DNA of 64,000 nucleotides, taken from the NCBI RefSeq assembly GCF_020084865.1, contig NZ_CP071953.1, forward strand, positions 2,752,192 through 2,816,191, written 5' to 3'. The position numbers were made by a program, and so were the translations under genes. A model generated the notes under the pieces. The model ran no database searches. It saw nothing but the letters and a program-made list of their open reading frames with translations, and was not told where the DNA came from. The number at the start of each line of letters is the position of its first letter. The stretch's first letter is position 1. Positions 16,960 to 24,925 of this stretch are shown piece by piece. The stretch comes from Candidatus Kaistella beijingensis. Lineage in GTDB: Bacteria; Bacteroidota; Bacteroidia; Flavobacteriales; Weeksellaceae.

Positions 16960-18108
16960 ATGTCGCACGAAATTAAAAATATTTTAATTACCGGTGGAGC
17001 CGGATTTATCGGGAGCAAACTCGCTTTGTCATTGATTAATAAAGGATATTCTGTAACCGTTTTGGATTGCCTTTCAGAACAAATTCACGGCAAAAACCCA
17101 GAAGCAAATTCATCTCTGTTCAAAAGCATTTCAGGAAAGGTAAACTTCATTAAGGGAAATATCTGCAACCGAAAAGAAATCCAAAAAGCAGTTGAAGGTC
17201 AAGACGCCATTGTTCATCTCGCCGCAGAAACCGGAACCGGACAATCCATGTACGAAATCGAGAAATATGCAAACGTGAATATTTCCGGAACGGCATTGTT
17301 GCTCGATGTTTTGGTGAATCAGAAAAACTCGGTGAAAAAGTTTATTTTGGCTTCTTCAAGAGCAGTTTACGGTGAAGGAAAATACATCAATTCAAAATCA
17401 GAAATTGTTTATCCCGAACATCGAAATTGGGATGAAATGCGCCAAAAAAACTTCCAAATGACCGATCATAATGATGAAATTTTGGAAGCGGTTGCAACGG
17501 ACGAAGAATCAAAACTGCACCCAACTTCTTTCTACGGAATTACTAAACTGCAGCAGGAACAGATGGTAAAGCTCGTTTGCAGCTCGATTGGAATTGATTT
17601 TGTAATTCTTCGTTACCAAAATGTCTTCGGAGTGGGACAGTCTTTATTAAATCCTTATACGGGAATTCTTTCCGTTTTTTCTACGCAAATTTTAAACGGT
17701 AAAAACATCAATGTTTTTGAAGACGGTTTACCGACAAGAGATTTTATCAACGTGGATGATACGGTTGAGGCAACGGTTCGAAGCCTTGAAATGGCTTCTG
17801 CAAACAACGAAACCATCAATATTGGAACCGGAATCGCAACCACGATTTTGACGGTCGCGGGACTTCTTTCTCAAAATTATCAAAAAAATACGGAGATCAA
17901 TATTTCCGGCGATTTCAGAATTGGCGACATACGTCACAATTTTGCAGATTTAAGTAAAATGAAAAAATTGCTCGGTTTTGAACCCAGGAAAACTTTCGCA
18001 CAGGGAATTGCTGAGTTTACGGAATGGGTTTTGAATCAGCCGGTTCAGGAAAGTAATTTTGAACGTTCCATGCAAGAGTTGAAAAGCAAAGGCTTTTTGA
18101 AATCATGA
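16960..18108 (+). CDS. NAD-dependent epimerase/dehydratase (extended SDR)
   Basis: A 382-residue nucleotide-sugar-modifying enzyme. It has the Rossmann motif ITGGAGFIGSKLALSLINKG (residues about 9-28), the IVHLAAETGTG segment, and the catalytic YGITK (Y-x3-K). The NAD-sugar site RYQNVFGVGQ and the C-terminal DFINVDDTVEATVRSLE complete the pattern. It is longer than classic GalE, with an insert around EHRNWDEMRQKNFQMTDHND. It probably supplies a modified sugar for the neighbouring transferases. Specific reaction unknown. Confidence 0.9.
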   Translation: MSHEIKNILITGGAGFIGSKLALSLINKGYSVTVLDCLSEQIHGKNPEANSSLFKSISGKVNFIKGNICNRKEIQKAVEGQDAIVHLAAETGTGQSMYEIEKYANVNISGTALLLDVLVNQKNSVKKFILASSRAVYGEGKYINSKSEIVYPEHRNWDEMRQKNFQMTDHNDEILEAVATDEESKLHPTSFYGITKLQQEQMVKLVCSSIGIDFVILRYQNVFGVGQSLLNPYTGILSVFSTQILNGKNINVFEDGLPTRDFINVDDTVEATVRSLEMASANNETINIGTGIATTILTVAGLLSQNYQKNTEINISGDFRIGDIRHNFADLSKMKKLLGFEPRKTFAQGIAEFTEWVLNQPVQESNFERSMQELKSKGFLKS

Positions 18109-19118
18109 ATTTGAATGGAAAAAAAATATTGTTCCTTTCTCCTCATTTTTTCGGTTACGAAAAAGCGATTGTCACCCGTTTGAAAGAACTCGGTGCAGAA
18201 GTTGATTTTTTTAACGAAAGACCTTCAGATTCTGTTCTGTCACGCGGAATTATTCGGGTGAAAAGCAGTCTTTACCAAGCTAAAATCAACAAATATTACA
18301 AAAATATTCTGAATAAAATTAAAGGAAAGAATTATGATTTTTTACTTTTGATTAAAGGCGAAACGATTCCATTTTTCTTTCTTGACGATTTCAAAACGCT
18401 ACATCCAAAAGCTGTCAAAATATTTTATTCGTACGACGCGGTTTCAGAGTATCCGAAATTTTTGAAACTCTATCCTTATTTTGATCAAAATTTTACGTTT
18501 GAACCTTCTGATGCAAAGAAATATCAATTACATTTCCGGCCATTATTTTTTTTGAATGAATATAAAAATTCGGCACACAAAATTTCAAAATACGACATCA
18601 CGTTCATCGGAAGCGCGCACACCGACCGATATTTGATAGGAGAGAAGGTGAAAAATGATGCAAAAAAATTAAATCTAAAAACTTTCTTTTTCTATTATGC
18701 ACCGGGAAAAACAGCTTTTCAACTCAAAAAAATATTTGATAAAAATCTTCATACATTTGATGCTAAAAAATTAAGTTTCACCAAACTTTCCCATTCGGAA
18801 ATTGCAGAAATTTATCAACAGTCGTTTTCGGTTTTAGATATTAATAAACCTTTTCAAGATGGTTTAACGATGCGGACTTTCGAAACTTTAGCTTCCGGTA
18901 AAAAATTGTTGACAACCAATTCAGACATTAAAAATTATCCATTTTACGATCCACAAAATATTCTGATTTTAGACCGAAATGATTTGAAAATTTCTCCTGA
19001 ATTTTTTAACACACCTTTTCAAGAAATCCACCATGAAACGCTAGAAATGATGTCGCTGGATTCTTGGATCAGTTGTTTGTTCATTAAAAATCAAGACGAT
19101 TATTGGAAAATGAATTAA
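18105..19118 (+). CDS. CgeB-like/GT-B glycosyltransferase
   Basis: A 337-residue soluble protein with a GT-B-like arrangement. The N-terminal Rossmann start is KKILFLSPHFFGYEKAIVTR. A central DFLLLIKGETIPFFFLDDFK follows, then YDITFIGSAHTDRY. The C-terminal NKPFQDGLTMRTFETLASGK matches the E-x-A/S-G nucleotide-sugar motif of CgeB/DUF3880-type transferases. It overlaps the epimerase gene by 4 bp (ATGA), so it is the last gene of a coupled cassette ending at the hairpin at 19122. Donor unknown. Confidence 0.8.
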   Translation: MNLNGKKILFLSPHFFGYEKAIVTRLKELGAEVDFFNERPSDSVLSRGIIRVKSSLYQAKINKYYKNILNKIKGKNYDFLLLIKGETIPFFFLDDFKTLHPKAVKIFYSYDAVSEYPKFLKLYPYFDQNFTFEPSDAKKYQLHFRPLFFLNEYKNSAHKISKYDITFIGSAHTDRYLIGEKVKNDAKKLNLKTFFFYYAPGKTAFQLKKIFDKNLHTFDAKKLSFTKLSHSEIAEIYQQSFSVLDINKPFQDGLTMRTFETLASGKKLLTTNSDIKNYPFYDPQNILILDRNDLKISPEFFNTPFQEIHHETLEMMSLDSWISCLFIKNQDDYWKMN

Positions 19119-19121
19119 ATA

Positions 19122-19156
19122 AAAAAACGGTTTGGAAAATCTTCAAACCGTTTTTT
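19122..19156. terminator. Bidirectional terminator between glycan cassette and secG
   Basis: A 13-bp perfect stem AAAAAACGGTTTG/CAAACCGTTTTTT with a 9-nt loop, between convergent genes. Confidence 0.85.
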
Positions 19157-19176
19157 GTATGATTAAATCTAACTTC

Positions 19177-19533
19177 CTATTTTGCTGGCGCAGCCGGAGT
19201 TTGAACAGGCGCTGTTGCAGGATTATTTGTTGCAGGCGCTGTTTGCGGAGCTGGAGCTTCTTTTTTAGCCGGAGAAGTTTGTTGGAACGTTTGAACAGGT
19301 TTTGCCGTCAAAATTACGCTCAACAAAATTAAAGCTACAATGATGATTCCTAAAGTCCAGGTTGCTTTCTCCATGAAATCGTTGGTTCTTTGAACGCCGA
19401 ACTGTGCAGAAGAAGTCCCGCCAAAAGTTCCGGAAAGACCGCCTCCTTTTGGATTTTGCGCCATAATAACGATAATTAGTAAGATACTCGCAATCATGAT
19501 AAGAACCATGAATAATGTAAATATTGTGCCCAT
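19177..19533 (-). CDS. secG: Preprotein translocase subunit SecG
   Basis: A 118-residue SecYEG accessory subunit. Two membrane helices (about residues 5-25 and 58-78) flank the conserved cytosolic loop AQNPKGGGLSGTFGGTSSAQ. A C-terminal tail rich in Ala, Pro, Thr and Gln (from about residue 86) is longer than in E. coli but common in Bacteroidetes. Start ATG at 19533 with a -7 box at 19557-19564. Confidence 0.95.
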   Translation of the reverse strand: MGTIFTLFMVLIMIASILLIIVIMAQNPKGGGLSGTFGGTSSAQFGVQRTNDFMEKATWTLGIIIVALILLSVILTAKPVQTFQQTSPAKKEAPAPQTAPATNNPATAPVQTPAAPAK

Positions 19534-19556
19534 TGTTTGTTCTAAAATTTAGTTTG

Positions 19557-19564
19557 CAAATATA
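19557..19564 (-). promoter_or_regulatory. -7 box of secG
   Basis: TATATTTG on the minus strand, 23 nt upstream of the secG ATG. Confidence 0.6.
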
Positions 19565-19776
19565 ATGTATTTTTTTAAATCTCTGTTTTGATTTGCCAAA
19601 TAATTGATAATGAAAAACAACAGAAAATCAGAATAACAAATCTTTAATTGTGAATAATACAGAATAATTTTGTTCATTCAGCAAAAAGTTAAATCATATT
19701 GTGTTAATGTTTCTTAAAGCAAAATAGAATGGTGAAAAAATTGCTTATCTTTAAAATCACCAAAAAACGTTTTAAC

Positions 19777-20139
19777 ATGATTGAAAAATTGAAAAATCTG
19801 CCGGAAAGCGTTTTGGGTTTTACGATTCACCACCGAATCACGAAAAGTGACTTTAAAAAACTCATCATGCCCGAAGTTTCGCAGGGAATAGAGAAAAATC
19901 CCAAACTCGATTTCTTGTATATGATTGATAACGAAACCGACACTTCGTTCAGTGTTTGGTTCGAAGATGCAATTCGCAAAGTTCAGAATGTTTGTTCGTG
20001 GAACAAAACCGCCTTCATCACCGATTGCGAAGGAATGATTAAACCCGTCAGCAATTTTCAGAAATTCATGAAAGGCGATTTTAAAATCTTCAAAAAGAGT
20101 GAAGAACAGGAAGCCATCGCTTGGCTACAAACACCGTAG
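19777..20139 (+). CDS. SpoIIAA/STAS-SEC14-like protein
   Basis: 120 residues from the ATG at 19777 (MIEKLKNLPESVLGF). The in-frame ATG at 19729 would add 16 basic residues and is less likely. The pattern of a short strand, GFTIHHRITKSDFKKLIMP, LDFLYMID and AFITDCEGM..VSNFQKFMKGDFKIF fits the SpoIIAA-like STAS/SEC14 domain (DUF3478) of about 120 residues. Such proteins are soluble and of unclear role, possibly binding a hydrophobic ligand. It ends at a bidirectional hairpin at 20175. Confidence 0.7.
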   Translation: MIEKLKNLPESVLGFTIHHRITKSDFKKLIMPEVSQGIEKNPKLDFLYMIDNETDTSFSVWFEDAIRKVQNVCSWNKTAFITDCEGMIKPVSNFQKFMKGDFKIFKKSEEQEAIAWLQTP

Positions 20140-20174
20140 AATAATATTGTATTCGGAATTTTGAATATTGAATA

Positions 20175-20211
20175 AAAAAATGCCTTCTCAAAATCTGAAA
20201 AGGCATTTTTT
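20175..20211. terminator. Bidirectional terminator
   Basis: A 12-bp stem AAAAAATGCCTT/AAGGCATTTTTT between convergent genes ending at 20139 and 20238. Confidence 0.8.
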
Positions 20212-20237
20212 ATATATGAAATCTGAATTTGGTCGTT

Positions 20238-20492
20238 TTAAACTCTCACCACGTCAAATTGGAATCCGCTTGAAAAATTCATCTGAAAATTAGAATTCAG
20301 ACGATATTTCAATTTCTTTGAAATTTCACTCAGTAGGTTAAAATTGTCTGCGTGTGAAATGTCATCTAAAATAATTTCGTCATTGTTGATGCGGATTCCC
20401 GAGTCATCAACTCTCAAAAATTGCAATCCGTAATTTGAGTGAAGTTTTTCTAAAAACTTTAAATCCTCTAAAGAAAGTATATTTTCTGACAT
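20238..20492 (-). CDS. Small hypothetical protein
   Basis: 84 residues, no signal peptide or membrane segment. It begins MSENILSLEDLKFLEKLHSN and alternates short helices and strands. It is not recognised. It is kept because it has an ATG, lies in a non-overlapping convergent position before a clear terminator, and has amino-acid composition like real proteins. It is divergent from the receiver protein at 20628. Confidence 0.6.
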   Translation of the reverse strand: MSENILSLEDLKFLEKLHSNYGLQFLRVDDSGIRINNDEIILDDISHADNFNLLSEISKKLKYRLNSNFQMNFSSGFQFDVVRV

Positions 20493-20627
20493 GACTCGAT
20501 ATTTTATGTTATGTTGATAGTTTTTACAATTATTATGCCTTTTATTTTTCTTGTTGATAACTTTTTTAGAAAATTGATGATTTTTTGTAAATCCATTTGA
20601 TGATAAAAAATTTAAATTGAAATACAG

Positions 20628-20993
20628 ATGAATTCTAAAAAAATAATTATTGTTGATGATGACACCGCAATACTTGAATCTTTAGGTTTATTGCTAGATT
20701 TTGAGGGTTTTGATGTAGAGGCATTCGAGCGCGGTTCAGAAATTTTCAAGTGGGTGGAAAACAGAAGTGTTCCCGACGCAATTTTATTAGATATGTGGCT
20801 TTCCGACGAAGACGGAAGAGATATTTGCAAGAGGTTGAAAGAATTTGAACCCACGAGAAATATTCCCGTGATTATGATGTCTGCAAGTCGTGGTTTAGAA
20901 CAAACAGCAATTGATTCTGGAGCAAACGCATTTATTCCAAAACCTTTTGATATTGATGTAGTCTTGAATACGCTCAATCAGTTTACAGCTTAA
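20628..20993 (+). CDS. Stand-alone response regulator receiver protein
   Basis: 121 residues forming only a CheY-like receiver domain. The acidic pocket is IIVDDD (residues 7-12), the phospho-acceptor Asp is in ILLDMWLSD (about residue 55), the switch Ser is in IMMSAS, and the invariant Lys is in IPKPFD. No output domain or histidine kinase lies nearby, so it probably acts by protein contact with a distant partner. Start ATG at 20628; a terminator follows at 21017. Confidence 0.92.
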   Translation: MNSKKIIIVDDDTAILESLGLLLDFEGFDVEAFERGSEIFKWVENRSVPDAILLDMWLSDEDGRDICKRLKEFEPTRNIPVIMMSASRGLEQTAIDSGANAFIPKPFDIDVVLNTLNQFTA

Positions 20994-21016
20994 CTTTTAC
21001 TTTAAAAAAATAAATT

Positions 21017-21040
21017 AAACCTCTCATTTTCGGGAGGTTT
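21017..21040 (+). terminator. Terminator of the receiver gene
   Basis: AAACCTCTC/GGGAGGTTT stem (one G-T pair) followed by TTTG. Confidence 0.65.
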
Positions 21041-21078
21041 TTGTTTGGAATATAATTTGACTTCGTGATTAATTTTCA

Positions 21079-21086
21079 TAAATTTG
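21079..21086 (+). promoter_or_regulatory. -7 box of the helicase gene
   Basis: TAAATTTG with a TTG at 21057-21059 (19-nt spacer) as the -33 site. An in-frame TTG at 21084 lies inside this box, so translation must start at 21105 or 21108. Confidence 0.65.
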
Positions 21087-21104
21087 AACCTCAATTTTTT
21101 TTGC

Positions 21105-23450
21105 ATGATGGATTATTTGAAAGGATTAAATGAAGCACAGTACGAAGCAGTTACCACACTTGAAGGACCTTTGATGGTTCTTGCAGGTGCGGGTTCCGGA
21201 AAGACACGCGTTCTCACGATGCGCATTGCTCATTTGATCACCAATTTGGTGGACCCTTTCAATATTTTAGCCTTGACTTTTACCAACAAAGCCGCTAAAG
21301 AAATGAAGGAACGTATCGCGAAAGTCGTTGGTGCAAGTGAAGCCAAATCACTTTGGATGGGAACTTTCCACTCGGTTTTTGCCAGGATTTTAAGAAGTGA
21401 GGCGCAGTATCTCGGATTTCCCTCCAACTTTACGATTTACGATTCGCAGGATTCTTTGAATGTCATTAAAAAAGTTTTGAAAGAACTCAACATCGATGCG
21501 GATTTATATAAACCTAAAAAAGTTCAGGCGAGAATTTCGACGTACAAAAATAATTTGATCACCGTTAAAGCCTACTTCAACAACCCCGAATTAATCGAGG
21601 CGGACGAACGTGCGAACATGAAACACATCGGTTTGATTTACCAAAAATATGTAGAGGCCTGCTTTAAAAACGGAGCGATGGATTTTGATGATTTGTTGTT
21701 GAGAACCAATGAATTGCTGACTCGCTTTCCCGAAGTTTTAGCGAAATATCAAGACCGATTCCGATATATTTTGGTGGATGAGTATCAAGATACGAATCAC
21801 TCGCAATATCTGATTGTAAAAGCTTTGGCTTCAAAATTTGAAAATATTTGTGTGGTGGGAGACGATGCGCAATCGATTTACTCGTTCCGTGGTGCAAATA
21901 TTTACAATATTTTAAATTTCAAAAAAGATTATCCCGACGCAGTTACCGTATCATTGGAGCAAAATTATCGTTCCACGCAAAACATTGTGAATGCGGCGAA
22001 TGTGGTGATTGCTAAAAACGTTCAGCAATTCAAAAAAAATGTTTTTTCCGACAACGAAGAAGGTGAAAAAATAAAAGTTTACCGCTCCCTTTCCGATGCG
22101 GATGAGGCGAATTTCGTGGCTTCCAATATTTGGGAACTTCACAATTCCAATCAAAGAAAATTTACAGATTTTGCGATTTTGTACCGAACGAATTCCCAAA
22201 CCCGTGCTTTTGAAGATGCGCTCCGAAGAAAGAATATTCCGTACCGAGTTTACGGGGGATTGTCTTTCTACCAAAGGAAAGAAGTGAAAGATTTAATCGC
22301 TTATCTGCGACTTTTGGTGAATGAAAACGACAGTGAAGCGTTGTTCCGAATCATCAATTATCCCGCCCGTGGAATTGGTGAAACGACACAAAATAAACTG
22401 ATTGTTTTTGCGGATTCTCAAAATGTTTCGGTGGCACAAGTCTTGAATAATCTCGGATTTTACGCTCCACAATTAGGTTTAAATAACGGAGTTTTAACGA
22501 AACTTTCCGACTTTTGGTCAATGATTAAAGCGTTTCAGGTTTTACTAAAAACTGAAAACGTGTACAATGTCGCCATGGAAGTCGCCAAACGCAGCGGATT
22601 GATAAAATTTTTGAAAGACGACCAAACTCCCGAAGGAATTTCCCGTGTGGAAAACGTGCAGGAATTGATGAACTCGATGCAGGGTTTCATTGAGGAACAG
22701 CAGCAACTGGAAGACGGCGATCCAAGCTTGTCGAATTTCCTTGAAAACATCGCGCTCTCCGCAGATACGCAAAAAGACAAAGAAGATGACAATACTGATA
22801 AAGTTTCTTTGATGACCATTCACCTTTCCAAAGGTTTGGAATTTCCCATTGTGCATTTGGTGGGACTTGAGGAGAATTTATTTCCAAGTTTTATGAGTTC
22901 ATCCACTCGTGAAGAGTTGGAAGAAGAACGTCGATTATTTTATGTGGCTTTAACAAGAGCTGAAAAACAGGCATTTTTCACTTACGCCGTTTCCCGTTTT
23001 CAGTGGGGAAAAATCACCGATGCAGAACCTTCAAGATTTTTAAGCGAAGTCGATTCCCAATATTTAGAATTCATCAATCCTGCGATAGAAAGCCGTTTCG
23101 TAAATCATTCAGGTTTAAAATCCAATATTTTTGACGACGGTCCTAGCGAACCGAGATTCTTTAAAAAAGTCGAACCGAAGAAAACTTTAAAACGCGATGT
23201 CGATGCGGGCGAAGCGAAGCAACCTCCTCAAAACCTAAAACCTGTCGCCACCGCAAAAATCATCAATCCGAGCGGACAAAGTTCACAGGACATCGAAGTG
23301 GGCGACAAAGTTCGTCACGACCGTTTCGGCGTTGGAGAAGTGACTTTCCTCGATGGAACCGACCCGCAAAACATCAAGGCAAAAGTGGTTTTCCAACATG
23401 AAGGCGAGAAAAATTTGATTTTGAAGTTTGCGAAACTGACCAAGATTTAG
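21105..23450 (+). CDS. UvrD/PcrA-type superfamily 1A DNA helicase
   Basis: A 781-residue 3'-5' helicase for repair and replication-conflict processing. Motifs in order are Q-motif LNEAQYEAV, Walker A AGAGSGKTRV (about residue 28), Ia ALTFTNKAAKEM, II VDEYQDTN, III VVGDDAQSIYSFRGA, IV LEQNYRS, V VSLMTIHLSKGLEFP and VI RRLFYVALTRAEK. The C-terminus KVRHDRFGVGEV is the Tudor-like tail that in PcrA binds RNA polymerase. Start ATG at 21105; the longer TTG start falls in the promoter. Confidence 0.95.
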   Translation: MMDYLKGLNEAQYEAVTTLEGPLMVLAGAGSGKTRVLTMRIAHLITNLVDPFNILALTFTNKAAKEMKERIAKVVGASEAKSLWMGTFHSVFARILRSEAQYLGFPSNFTIYDSQDSLNVIKKVLKELNIDADLYKPKKVQARISTYKNNLITVKAYFNNPELIEADERANMKHIGLIYQKYVEACFKNGAMDFDDLLLRTNELLTRFPEVLAKYQDRFRYILVDEYQDTNHSQYLIVKALASKFENICVVGDDAQSIYSFRGANIYNILNFKKDYPDAVTVSLEQNYRSTQNIVNAANVVIAKNVQQFKKNVFSDNEEGEKIKVYRSLSDADEANFVASNIWELHNSNQRKFTDFAILYRTNSQTRAFEDALRRKNIPYRVYGGLSFYQRKEVKDLIAYLRLLVNENDSEALFRIINYPARGIGETTQNKLIVFADSQNVSVAQVLNNLGFYAPQLGLNNGVLTKLSDFWSMIKAFQVLLKTENVYNVAMEVAKRSGLIKFLKDDQTPEGISRVENVQELMNSMQGFIEEQQQLEDGDPSLSNFLENIALSADTQKDKEDDNTDKVSLMTIHLSKGLEFPIVHLVGLEENLFPSFMSSSTREELEEERRLFYVALTRAEKQAFFTYAVSRFQWGKITDAEPSRFLSEVDSQYLEFINPAIESRFVNHSGLKSNIFDDGPSEPRFFKKVEPKKTLKRDVDAGEAKQPPQNLKPVATAKIINPSGQSSQDIEVGDKVRHDRFGVGEVTFLDGTDPQNIKAKVVFQHEGEKNLILKFAKLTKI

Positions 23451-23452
23451 GG

Positions 23453-23481
23453 GCTGGAAGAGGGAAGATGGATGCTGGAAG
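23453..23481. repeat. Degenerate intergenic repeat, family B
   Basis: GCTGGAAGAGGGAAGATGGATGCTGGAAG, directly after the helicase stop. The rest of the 202-bp gap holds AT-rich sequence and an 8-bp hairpin (GTTCTTTT/AAAAGAAC, 23606-23631) that may end the DUF3037 transcript on the minus strand. Confidence 0.45.
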
Positions 23482-23652
23482 TTTAAAAAAGTGTGGTTGA
23501 AGTTCGTAATTAAATGACATTATACATTTTTAGCAAAAAGATTCATCTTTAATTCGAAGATTCGGCGATTATTCTAAAATATTAAAATAGATGAGGCATT
23601 TTTTGGTTCTTTTGTTTCAGGAGAAAAGAACTAAAATTATATTGACAATCAA

Positions 23653-24036
23653 TCACTTCACCAATTCCTCAAACAACCTCTCAAAAGTCCCATCTAAATC
23701 CGTCGTTTTTCCAGGATGAGGTCTAGAAGTTTGAACCACCGAACTTCTCACCGCCGTCAGCCAACGAAATCTTTCGGGAATATCAAATTGGGCAATTTCT
23801 CCACCAGATTTTTCACCATTTGCAACCGCTTTGAAGTTTTCTAAATTTTGCTGAATATCATCATAATCGAGTTTGGAATGCATCAACGCAAATTTGTCGG
23901 GACAAAGATGAAATTCAACCCTAATATATTTTGCCTTCTTGGAAAACATAACAAGTCCGATGTTGAAAAATTCTTCTCTCTCAACTTTCGGAACGAGCCG
24001 TATTACTGCGTATTCGTAGATTTTAACCTCTTGCAT
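23653..24036 (-). CDS. DUF3037 domain-containing protein
   Basis: 127 residues. The DUF3037 pattern is clear: YEYAVIRLVPKVEREEFFNIGLVMF near the N-terminus, then FRWLTAVRSSVVQTSRPHPG towards the C-terminus. It overlaps the HipA-like kinase gene by 14 bp, so the two are translationally coupled. From memory this pair recurs in many bacteria, suggesting a joint function. There is no catalytic motif to name. Confidence 0.88.
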   Translation of the reverse strand: MQEVKIYEYAVIRLVPKVEREEFFNIGLVMFSKKAKYIRVEFHLCPDKFALMHSKLDYDDIQQNLENFKAVANGEKSGGEIAQFDIPERFRWLTAVRSSVVQTSRPHPGKTTDLDGTFERLFEELVK

Positions 24037-24799
24037 TTTTTGCTTCGTTTACAAAGTTTGCGGAATTTTCTAGTCGGCTTTTCATGAAGTTGAAATACAC
24101 TTCCTTAATTTCTTCGGGCGACATTTCGGTGTCTTTCCAATCGAGCCATTCCAATGGAATAAGTTCAACGATTTCTCTGAAAATCTCATCATTCAAAACT
24201 GTTTTTGCAAAAGCATCGGCTTCATCCAACAAAGTTGCCTGTTTTAATAGAACGTGTTCTTTAATATAAGCAAAAGGACTTAACGAATGTTTCTCGAAAT
24301 TTTCCCAGGAATGATGAAAGAAAAATGAAGCGCCATTGTCAATCACCCACAATTCTTTGTGCCACATCAAAAGATTCGTGTTCTTGAAAGTACGGTCGAT
24401 ATTGGTAATAAAAGCGTCCAACCAAACAATTTTCGAAGCCAAAAGCGGATCAATTTTTACGGAAGGATCATACGCAATCGCTCCCGAGAGAAAATGCAGT
24501 CCCAAATTCAAACCCTCTGAAAACTTCAATAGATCCTGAATTTCTTCATCCGCTTCTGTTCTTCCGAAATCTACATCGAGGTTGGCAAAAACTAGTTCCG
24601 GAATCTTTAATCCTAAAACCTGTGCAATTTTCCCGCCCAACAATTCCGAAATCAGCATTTTCACGCCATGTCCACCGCCACGAAATTTTAGAACATATTT
24701 AAAGTCATCGTCCCCTTCGGCGAGTGCGGGCAAACTTCCGCCTTCCCGCAAAGGCAGAATGTATCGCATGACGGTGACTGTTCTTAAAGATAAATTCAT
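24023..24799 (-). CDS. HipA-like kinase-fold protein
   Basis: A 258-residue protein with a HipA-type kinase core. A substrate/ATP region near residues 15-45 reads REGGSLPALAEGDDDFKYVL, with KF as the likely nucleotide-binding Lys. KIVWLDAFITNIDRTFKNTN is the HxDxxxxN-like catalytic loop, with the Asp in NIDRT followed by N. LWVIDNGASFFFHH is the DFG-equivalent. It lacks the N-terminal HipA subdomain and no HipB antitoxin is adjacent, so a classical toxin-antitoxin role is not supported. Its partner is the overlapping DUF3037 gene. Confidence 0.82.
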   Translation of the reverse strand: MNLSLRTVTVMRYILPLREGGSLPALAEGDDDFKYVLKFRGGGHGVKMLISELLGGKIAQVLGLKIPELVFANLDVDFGRTEADEEIQDLLKFSEGLNLGLHFLSGAIAYDPSVKIDPLLASKIVWLDAFITNIDRTFKNTNLLMWHKELWVIDNGASFFFHHSWENFEKHSLSPFAYIKEHVLLKQATLLDEADAFAKTVLNDEIFREIVELIPLEWLDWKDTEMSPEEIKEVYFNFMKSRLENSANFVNEAKNARG

Positions 24800-24804
24800 C
24801 CTTT

Positions 24805-24812
24805 CAAAAGTA
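24805..24812 (-). promoter_or_regulatory. -7 box of the HipA-like/DUF3037 operon (near-leaderless)
   Basis: TACTTTTG on the minus strand, 5 nt upstream of the ATG at 24799. Its spacer region is a family B repeat (24813-24850). Confidence 0.55.
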
Positions 24813-24850
24813 CGGAAAAGATGGAAGCTGGAAGCTGCAAGCGGAAAGAT
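24813..24850. repeat. Degenerate intergenic repeat, family B
   Basis: CGGAAAAGATGGAAGCTGGAAGCTGC and similar. It sits directly upstream of the HipA-like operon -7 box. Confidence 0.45.
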
Positions 24851-24925
24851 TTTTTGAATTCTATATAGACTGAATGCTCAAAAAGTAATTAACGATTTGA
24901 ATTTAATACTGAAAATTAGATTTTT

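Noticed and set aside
24023..24799. HipBA toxin-antitoxin system
   Set aside because: No HipB-like helix-turn-helix gene is adjacent and the kinase lacks the HipA N-terminal subdomain; the partner is DUF3037.
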